A stretch of DNA of 10,196 nt from assembly GCA_000310025.1 (NCBI GenBank), contig FN649729.1, forward strand, positions 1,599,662 to 1,609,857, in the 5' to 3' direction. Made by a program: the position numbers and the translations under genes. Below, in pieces: positions 6,701 through 10,196 of the stretch. A model generated the notes under the pieces. That model did not search any database, was not told the origin of the DNA, and worked only from the letters and a program-made list of their open reading frames with translations. Every line of letters starts with the position of its first letter. The stretch's first letter is position 1. The DNA is from Ectocarpus siliculosus (Eukaryota > Sar > Phaeophyceae > Ectocarpales > Ectocarpaceae).

Positions 6701-7598
6701 ATAGCTCAAAGGTGGCGCGTGTTTTCATGCTCTCCACCTCGTATCCTAACAGACCAATGGTTTTCCGTGACATCGCACTGCTTCCTTGTGTGACGCAACG
6801 AGTGTGTTGCCCAAATCCCTAACCCCCCCCGCCGCGCCCACACAGCTCGCGCTGATCCAGTCCCGTTGCCGGTGCGTCGTGCTTCCACCATGTTCCAAAA
6901 GCACACACACAATACACGCAAACGAACACGGCGTAACATTAGAGACCTCGGCCGCCACGCGCGTTTCCCTTCACGTACACCACCGTTTCAGTTTGCCCTG
7001 GAGAATAAGGGTAGCCTCTCTCACTTGACGCCCCTCACGGGACGCGGGAGTATGCATGGCCTTTTTTCGGAGCTATTTACTGTAGCTCCTTCCTTTTTTT
7101 TCCCTGAGGCGCCAACGTGTTTTCATTTGTCAATGGGTTGGCGCGGCCAGTTTCAACAGGAATTTTTTTTGTCAAGGACATGCACACATTTGGTCAGCCG
7201 GTTCGCGCGGTCGGTGAGACAGACACACATGCGCGTTTGGTCAGCCGGTTGTTTCACGGTCGATGCTAGCTAACAAAAGACACGCACACGATGCTGCATC
7301 TGTTGTTGTTTCCTTGTGGATTCATTGGTGGGCCGACCGCCTGGACGTGCAGCACTCCCTCGTGGAGGTGACAGAGGGAGGCCGATGCTACATGACGGTG
7401 AACCAACAGGGTACCAGGCGCGAGTACGAATCGCTGCACGACCTCGTGACTCAAAACGGCCAGCTCAGGCACCTCTACCAGGACATCCCGATGGAGCAAG
7501 TCTTCACAGGAAGAGCTCCAGCGGCGCCGGAAACCGAGACAGAGGGGGCACCGGAGGCGCGAAGAGAAAACGGTTACGAGCTCGGTGCCGCAAGTTGA
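593..7598 (+). CDS. CHAT protease - NB-ARC/STAND NTPase - STAT-type linker-SH2 fusion protein, 10 exons, 5' partial
   Basis: Spliced model: 593-793, 1295-1448, 1846-2010, 2300-2430, 2880-3152, 3815-3916, 4157-4534, 4797-4867, 5245-6598, 7353-7598. All junction phases agree and the total is 3075 nt with a single TGA at the end. Residues are numbered from 593. Seen: CHAT dyad His44 (LHYAGHG) and Cys91 (SSCSSEASG); Walker A GDPGSGKT at 235-242; Walker B VLLVLDNVD at 343-351; GGHPGTL at 462-468; low-complexity and acidic region about 493-830; STAT-type linker about 831-900; SH2 about 900-994 with FLLRFSES (Arg927); tail Tyr1018. Family knowledge: CHAT domains are caspase-fold cysteine proteases, NB-ARC/STAND modules are nucleotide-dependent oligomerisation switches, and STAT SH2 domains bind phosphotyrosine. 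Inference: a cytoplasmic signalling or immune-type receptor whose switch gates proteolysis and/or phosphotyrosine-dependent dimerisation. Missing: the initiator Met, the N-terminal CHAT strands, any TPR/LRR/WD sensor, and a STAT DNA-binding domain. Confidence 0.85.
794..1294 (+). other. Intron 1 (phase 0)
   Basis: 501 bp between the His and Cys segments of the CHAT domain. Donor GTCGGC is weak and acceptor is ATAG. The frame of exon 1 runs on to a TAG at 875-877, and neither strand shows a recognisable protein, so I see no independent gene here. Confidence 0.65.
1295..1448 (+). CDS. Exon 2: CHAT domain, segment with catalytic Cys
   Basis: Encodes residues 68-118 plus one base. LVFISSCSSEASG contains the CHAT catalytic cysteine (Cys91, codon 1364-1366), followed by the very typical FVAAGVPHVVAVKHNAGVT. 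The acceptor is TAG at 1292-1294 in CACTACATAG. The donor is GTAGGC at 1449. The exon ends in phase 1, and the G at 1448 joins AC at 1846-1847 to give Asp, restoring the family's T-D-x-A-A-R-E-F sequence across the junction. Confidence 0.9.
1449..1845 (+). other. Intron 2 (phase 1)
   Basis: 397 bp, donor GTAGGC, acceptor TTTCAG. It contains a perfect 13-bp tandem duplication at 1583-1609, a run of 12 C at 1683-1694 and a T-rich tract before the acceptor. Stop-free frames crossing it on both strands match no family. Confidence 0.85.
1583..1609 (+). repeat. 13-bp tandem duplication in intron 2
   Basis: ACATTGCTGCAGA occurs twice back to back at 1583-1595 and 1596-1608, plus one further matching base. 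Confidence 0.95.
1846..2010 (+). CDS. Exon 3: C-terminal helices of the CHAT domain
   Basis: Encodes GAAREFANVFYNALFENGG followed by RSTVKQAFDMALNCVNA and a DLFLLLPR end. This matches the last helices and strand of CHAT domains (x-A-A-R-E-F-A-x-x-F-Y-x-A-L, then V-x-x-A-F-D-x-A). The acceptor is TTTCAG after a T-rich tract at 1821-1842. The exon runs from phase 1 to phase 1. It ends at G2010, followed by a GC donor (GCAAGA) rather than GT, described separately. Confidence 0.9.
2011..2299 (+). other. Intron 3, GC-AG type (phase 1)
   Basis: 289 bp. The donor reads AGAG|GCAAGA, which is the usual consensus of GC-AG introns. The acceptor is GTGCAG, preceded by a run of 13 C at 2274-2286. The split codon G|AT makes the Asp of DGNHDV. 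No GT nearby restores both the phase and this sequence. Confidence 0.75.
2300..2430 (+). CDS. Exon 4: end of CHAT and linker into NB-ARC
   Basis: With G2010 it makes DGNHDVRIFDTLPEGKLVDE, then a Pro-rich RLPPRPP linker and SSYMGPARVQ. The DGNHDVxIF sequence after LLLP is what I expect at the end of CHAT domains fused to STAND ATPases. YMGPARVQ occupies the place of the F-V-G-R-E-x-E-M/V-Q sequence that precedes the first NB-ARC helix; here GPA replaces the usual GRE. The acceptor is CACGTGCAG after a 13-C run. The donor is GTGTGT at 2431, and the exon ends in phase 0. Confidence 0.85.
2431..2879 (+). other. Intron 4 (phase 0)
   Basis: 449 bp separating the CHAT linker from the NB-ARC. Donor GTGTGT, acceptor CACGCAG. 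It includes a perfect 13-bp tandem duplication at 2641-2668. No gene seen on either strand. Confidence 0.8.
2641..2668 (+). repeat. 13-bp tandem duplication in intron 4
   Basis: GGAGTATCCCGTT occurs twice back to back at 2641-2653 and 2654-2666, followed by GG. Confidence 0.95.
2880..3152 (+). CDS. Exon 5: NB-ARC Walker A exon
   Basis: Encodes residues 218-308, beginning HVVRLLLDERAACVTVTG. Walker A is GDPGSGKT at 2931-2954, with Lys241 (codon 2949-2951) and Thr242 as expected phosphate and Mg contacts. It continues ELAIQACDYVRYR, then HFNSFLWADCDKA, which fits the strand after the first helix (the F-x-x-x-x-W region of NB-ARC). It ends SSEDLCRQ just before the donor GTGAGA at 3153. The acceptor is GTCACGCAG at 2871-2879. 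Phase 0 at both ends. Confidence 0.93.
3237..3261 (+). repeat. 13-bp-period duplication in intron 5
   Basis: GGCCAGGGTAGG at 3237-3248 recurs at 3250-3261, a period of 13 bp with one spacer base (T). Confidence 0.95.
3606..3663 (+). repeat. G-run cluster in intron 5
   Basis: Runs of 5 G (3606-3610), 6 G (3627-3632) and 12 G (3652-3663) lie within 58 bp. This is enough for four G-tracts of three or more, so a quadruplex could form in DNA or pre-mRNA. No function is shown. Confidence 0.5.
3815..3916 (+). CDS. Exon 6: short NB-ARC helix exon
   Basis: A 34-residue exon reading IGVAIGIPQPGPSTTNELHQ and ending FPNTDSGQPSQK. Joined to exon 5 it gives LCRQIGVAIGIP, which matches the L-x-x-I-A-x-x-L-G-I helix between Walker A and Walker B in NB-ARC proteins. 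The acceptor is CTTCGCAG at 3807-3814 and the donor is GTGAGG at 3917, with phase 0 at both ends. Support comes from exact phase agreement and the family match, since the exon is too short for composition alone to decide. Confidence 0.8.
4157..4534 (+). CDS. Exon 7: NB-ARC Walker B to GLPL-like motif
   Basis: Encodes residues 343-468. Walker B VLLVLDNVDSLLE opens the exon. HLKLLATSEYKLL is the sensor-1 (RNBS-B) strand, but with Glu where T-S/T-R is usual. VAEVEPLETRHASELLI matches the V-x-x-L-x-x-x-x-A-x-x-L segment. GGHPGTL closes the exon at the position of GLPLAL. The acceptor is CTCCATTCAG and the donor GTGAGA at 4535; phase 0 at both ends. The LQPEELGLQSGGLSKAHVVS insert before the GLPL-like motif is not assigned. 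Confidence 0.92.
4797..4867 (+). CDS. Exon 8: post-NB-ARC helix
   Basis: Encodes VRLAPVLLNGPLDDACKLKE then MAT plus two bases of an Arg codon. It continues the helix after GGHPGTL. The acceptor is GTCCTTCAG at 4788-4796. The donor is GTTAGT at 4868, leaving phase 2, which is restored by A5245 to give AGA. Only about 25-30 residues separate the GLPL-like motif from disordered sequence, so a full ARC2/winged-helix region is not evident. Confidence 0.8.
4868..5244 (+). other. Intron 8 (phase 2)
   Basis: 377 bp, donor GTTAGT, acceptor GACTTCAG. It has C-rich tracts at about 5139-5148 and 5201-5208 near the 3' end. The join restores an Arg codon (AG|A), and the frame after it is open for 451 codons. 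Confidence 0.8.
5245..6598 (+). CDS. Exon 9: disordered region, STAT-type linker and first half of SH2
   Basis: Encodes 451 residues (493-943) without a stop. Order: basic DKSYRRRGHRRSG; Ser run from CAG repeats; Gly runs (GSGGGGGG); Cys/His cluster 622-651; Met/Gln-rich predicted helix about 652-700 (HRRQMMAREALEEQPELPQM); second Gly run; tyrosines in QYTYLDDG (777, 779); acidic 787-805; ILRKKQKEL; then DFISVETFAKFSRWWVPLMG and VFVHGFIGRL. The last two resemble the STAT linker (W-x-x-F ... F-W-x-W) and the D-G-x-I-x-G-F-I-S entry to the STAT SH2. AFLLRFSESHPGKLVIS carries the phosphotyrosine-binding Arg927 (codon 6548-6550). The acceptor is CTTCAG ending at 5244 and the donor is GTGAGC at 6599, phase 0. 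Confidence 0.9.
6599..7352 (+). other. Intron 9, splits the SH2 domain (phase 0)
   Basis: 754 bp, the longest intron here, donor GTGAGC, acceptor GTGCAG. It falls between the strand with FLLRFSES...VISRAYH and the next SH2 strand, HSLVEV. It contains a C run before GCCGCG at about 6823-6830, T runs at 7093-7100 and 7163-7170, and two copies of a 15-bp direct repeat. I see no gene in it. Confidence 0.85.
7189..7250 (+). repeat. 15-bp direct repeat in intron 9
   Basis: TTTGGTCAGCCGGTT occurs at 7189-7203 and 7236-7250, offset 47 bp, each preceded by CACACA-containing sequence. Confidence 0.9.
7353..7598 (+). CDS. Exon 10: second half of SH2, STAT-like post-SH2 motif, tyrosine tail and stop
   Basis: Encodes residues 944-1024. 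HSLVEVTEGGRCYMTV and YESLHDLV are the central strands and second helix of an SH2 domain. LYQDIPMEQVF (7473-7505) closely matches the YPDIPKEEAF sequence that follows the SH2 in animal STATs. A Pro/Glu-rich spacer then leads to ENGYELGAAS and TGA. Tyr1018 (codon 7575-7577) lies 24 residues after the motif's Phe, close to the position of the activating tyrosine in STATs. The acceptor GACGTGCAG ends at 7352; phase 0. Confidence 0.92.
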   Translation, partial: HSLVEVTEGGRCYMTVNQQGTRREYESLHDLVTQNGQLRHLYQDIPMEQVFTGRAPAAPETETEGAPEARRENGYELGAAS

Positions 7599-7603
7599 GG
7601 TTT

Positions 7604-7623
7604 CCAACACTAAACGGTGTTGG
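7604..7623 (+). promoter_or_regulatory. Hairpin just after the stop codon (3' UTR)
   Basis: CCAACAC (7604-7610) pairs with GTGTTGG (7617-7623) around a 6-nt loop, starting 5 nt after the TGA. It could be a 3' UTR RNA structure. A role in readthrough or mRNA stability is only speculation. Confidence 0.4.
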
Positions 7624-7822
7624 GAGGGCGACGGCGCTATTTTTGTTGCCCCCCCGTTGGAGAGGCAAGCAAGAACAACATACAAGTATTAGTTTACCCG
7701 GGGTGGTGACGCCATTGTACTACCGGCGCAGGCAGGATTTGTGTCTGGCGCGCAATGTAAATGGGGGTTGCCGGCGACGGTTCGAGCCTGAGTCGCGTGT
7801 TTATTTAATTTGGTTGTTTTCA

Positions 7823-7856
7823 CTCGTCGGCACGTGCTGATGACCGTGCCAACGAG
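7823..7856 (+). repeat. 12-bp imperfect inverted repeat
   Basis: CTCGTCGGCACG (7823-7834) pairs with CGTGCCAACGAG (7845-7856) with one mismatch around a 10-nt loop. A related sequence, GTGCCGACGAGAAG, recurs at 9077-9090. It may be a 3'-end structure or a relic of a repeat. Confidence 0.6.
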
Positions 7857-8640
7857 AAGAGGTATTTATTCGAGTTTGACGATAACTCAGGGCCTTTCGC
7901 AGCAACGGCTGACGATGACACGTGTTACTGGGAACAACACGGTGTTACTAGTATAGAGAGGTGAGAGCTCGGATGAACGTGCTTTGCGTAAGCATGAGCA
8001 TGCGCTTTTGCACAAGATCGGCCTGTTCACAGCCGGAGTGTGCCAGTCTTGCCTCCTTGCGCGAAAAGCCCCCTGGTGTTTGATACCCTAGTCTTGCGAG
8101 GCAGATTCCCATCCATGCGGCCGGGAAACCAGGGGAAAAGGGGGGTTGTTCGCTCGCTCTTGCGTGGGTTCTTGACCTTCAGTTAACCTCGAAGAAACGC
8201 ACGTGTTGTCCTAGCGTCTCAACCTGCGATAGTACAGGCAGGGGTATGTCGAGCCGCATTTTTTGTCCGGCTGGTGTTGATATTTAGCTGTATCCGGAAG
8301 AAAAGCACAGAGGGCATGATGAGTGGTGCATTAAAGTGTGTTGCGTCATACATGCGGTGTTGCCTGAGAGTAGAGTACTACTCCGTTGTGCCTCCGACAA
8401 AGAGTCACCCTTGCCAGTGCCCCGTCGATTTACGCGTTTGAACGCACAGAGTGTCTTATGCTTGATGTTTTTAGGATACTTCCTCCGTGACTGTTGTTGT
8501 CCAAGGTTGCATTTGTTTCTTATTTTTTGTTTTCACGTGGCCACGATCACAACGTTTATTTTTTGGTGCGTATAGTATATATGTTTGTTGCGTTGGTCTG
8601 TTCCAAATTATATGTTGTTACAATATTTTGTTAAAGCGCC

Positions 8641-9640
8641 AAATGACTCGTGGCGCAAAGGGTGGTCTCTTTTTGTTGCCTGTTGGTGTTGTTGAAGTGC
8701 TCCTGCGTCCTCCCTGCGTGTATGTGTGCAACGAGCAAGGCGGGCATCAAGCCCCAAAATGTCTCGCACCACCCCGCGATCTCGGTAACGGTTGCTCGTA
8801 AGCCCCCTCCCCCTTAGTTGAGTTTGCGTTGCCCCTCCAGCACACCCCACGAGTCCAAGGCGTAGGTACACGTGACCCGATACATTTTTTTCGCAGCAGC
8901 AGATCCGAACTAATTACCATGAATTCGGGTGCCGTCATTTGTTTCGCTCAGTAACGCTGAAGTCCCACGTGGGTCATGGGGGGCATTTAGAACATGGTGG
9001 TGGTGTAAGAGTGTGCATCGAAGGTATACATGTCACGTGTGACTCACGGTCTGAGGATGTTTGGCGTTTTTTTGAAGTGCCGACGAGAAGGTTGTTCTCT
9101 TTCGAGTTTTGATTTGTGATATGTGATGCTGCCACCACTGCAGCTGGTTGCGGCCTAACTACTTGTTTTGGCTCCACCACTTATCATTTTAGCACGGCCT
9201 ACAGCAGTTCATCGTGTTTTTCTTTTCATTTCAAACACACGGGTGTTCCCCACGCTCTCGTCAAGAGTAGATTTGTCGCGTTATACATCGCGGGCGAGAA
9301 CTAACACCGCTTACTTGTTGTCGCGTGTCGGCCGTTTCGTATGATCGGAGACGGGAGTTATCCCTCCACAGACGCGTCGCTTTCGGGGCGAAACCAGAGT
9401 ATGAAATGTGCCGAAAACCCAAGGACAGTTTCAAAAAGGAACACATTCATTCCTACCGGGCACAGTTCCGGGAGTCAGAAAGTTTGTGGCAACGAGGCGA
9501 TCACATTGGCACACCTCCGCAAACGTCGTCCCGTCAACAAAAATCGGGATTAGTCCTCCCCGTTGGCTCGTGCCGCTATTTTTAGCCTCCACCGTGGTTC
9601 ACCTCACAACACTACGTGCACTATGTTGGTGGGCGTACGT
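8641..9640. other. Intergenic, no gene seen
   Basis: Mixed-composition DNA. Several short frames (for example 9325-9585 on +) give proteins without recognisable domains, repeats or splice context. Nothing here resembles an RNA gene or a mobile-element protein. Confidence 0.5.
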
Positions 9641-9650
9641 ACGTAGCAAC

Positions 9651-9660
9651 ATATAAAAAT
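9651..9660 (+). promoter_or_regulatory. TATA-like element
   Basis: ATATAAAAAT in otherwise GC-rich DNA, 195 bp upstream of a candidate ATG at 9855. It is a possible core promoter for a gene continuing past the window. Support is composition and spacing only. Confidence 0.2.
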
Positions 9661-9854
9661 CCCGACAACTAAATGTGTTAAATCGGTCTCGGCCGGTTCC
9701 TGCTACCGTCTCAACGCACACGCGCAGGACACGTTCTACCAAACTCTAGCCATCCACCGCAGGGACCACCGCGACACCACCCATGCAAGCCTTATCCACG
9801 ATATAACCCCACACGCGCGTGCACGAGGACAGTAAGCAACTGGCGCCTCGCTCC

Positions 9855-9915
9855 ATGGAACCTACCGCCGTGCCCGAGGCGGGAGAGACGCCGGGCCGAC
9901 AGGCTCCAAAACCAG
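9855..9915 (+). CDS. Weak candidate first exon of a downstream gene
   Basis: The ATG in CTCCATGGAA opens MEPTAVPEAGETPGRQAPKP in GC-rich codons, followed by CCAG|GTATGG, a fair splice donor with GT at 9916. If unspliced the frame soon stops at 9957-9959. The protein is low in complexity and matches nothing I recognise. It would be a real exon only if a compatible acceptor lies beyond the window. Confidence 0.15.
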
Positions 9916-9955
9916 GTATGGTCGGTTGTTCAGGCACCAAAACCAGGTTTGGTCG
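9901..9955 (+). repeat. Direct repeat, period 31 bp
   Basis: Two 24-bp copies, 9901-9924 and 9932-9955, differ at two positions. The second contains ACCAAA-6 nt-TTTGGT, a small inverted repeat. It overlaps the candidate exon end at 9915. Confidence 0.9.
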
Positions 9956-10196
9956 CTAATCGTTGCTGGTACGTGGCGGTGTTAAGCGTAAGGAGCCGGC
10001 CGTCCGGGCATTGATGTCGCGACGCACTTTCTCAGCAGCAGCACGTTCATCGACTTGAGATAAAAACACTGCGTACACTTAACACCACCTTGCAATACCT
10101 GGATACCAATGTCGCCCTGCACTAGTTACAGCGACAGCCAGCCGCTGGGCGCTCCACGACAAGGGCGCACAGGATGACCCCTCCCCCCCCCCCCCA

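Larger units (their letters stand above)
7599..8640. other. 3' flank, no gene seen
   Basis: Presumed 3' UTR followed by intergenic DNA. TGTAA at 7756-7760 is a possible polyadenylation-type element, but no canonical AATAAA was found nearby, so the transcript end cannot be placed. The frames running through here show no domain and have homopolymer-driven composition. An 8-bp inverted repeat, CCCCTGGT at 8070-8077 and ACCAGGGG at 8128-8135, is also present. Confidence 0.5.

Noticed and set aside
1-10196. CRISPR array, prokaryotic operon, tRNA or rRNA gene, transposase
   Set aside because: No regular repeat-spacer units, no Shine-Dalgarno-coupled gene string, no cloverleaf or rRNA signature, and no integrase/transposase motif were seen; the split gene shows the DNA is eukaryotic.
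10180-10196. Terminal C run as a telomere or element end
   Set aside because: Similar C runs occur inside introns here, so it is most likely an ordinary homopolymer at which the window ends.

Overview
The window holds one large, intron-rich eukaryotic gene on the + strand, about 593 to 7598. Its 5' exons lie before the window or could not be identified. The rest is intron, 3' flank and intergenic DNA. Exons are GC-rich. Introns run 240-754 bp and carry long C, G and T homopolymers. This pattern fits a stramenopile nuclear genome, most likely a brown alga (Ectocarpus-like). The lineage is an inference from composition and domain types, not a database result.

Ten exons can be joined by splice sites whose phases all agree, giving an open frame of 1024 codons plus a stop (3075 nt). 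In order, they encode: the catalytic part of a CHAT (caspase-like) protease domain with its His and Cys (exons 1-4); a STAND/NB-ARC-type nucleotide-binding domain with Walker A, Walker B and a GLPL-like motif (exons 5-7); a short linker (exon 8); and a roughly 450-residue exon (exon 9). Exon 9 starts disordered and low in complexity, then enters a STAT-type linker and the first half of an SH2 domain. Exon 10 completes the SH2 domain, carries the STAT-like post-SH2 motif LYQDIPMEQVF, and ends in a short tail with a tyrosine 24 residues after that motif.

CHAT fused to an NB-ARC ATPase is a plausible innate-immunity or cell-death architecture: a nucleotide-driven switch controlling a protease. 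The unusual part is the C-terminus. Where such proteins usually carry TPR, LRR or WD repeats, this one has a STAT-like linker-SH2 and a candidate tail phosphotyrosine. It would link an NLR-like switch, a protease and phosphotyrosine signalling in one chain. I know of no described protein with this order of domains.

Layout: 1-592 has no gene I can support. 593-7598 is the CHAT/NB-ARC/STAT-SH2 gene with nine introns, one of them GC-AG. 7599-10196 has no convincing coding region. It contains a hairpin 5 nt after the stop codon, a longer imperfect inverted repeat at 7823-7856, a 31-bp-period direct repeat at 9901-9955, and a weak candidate first exon at 9855 with a TATA-like element about 200 bp upstream.
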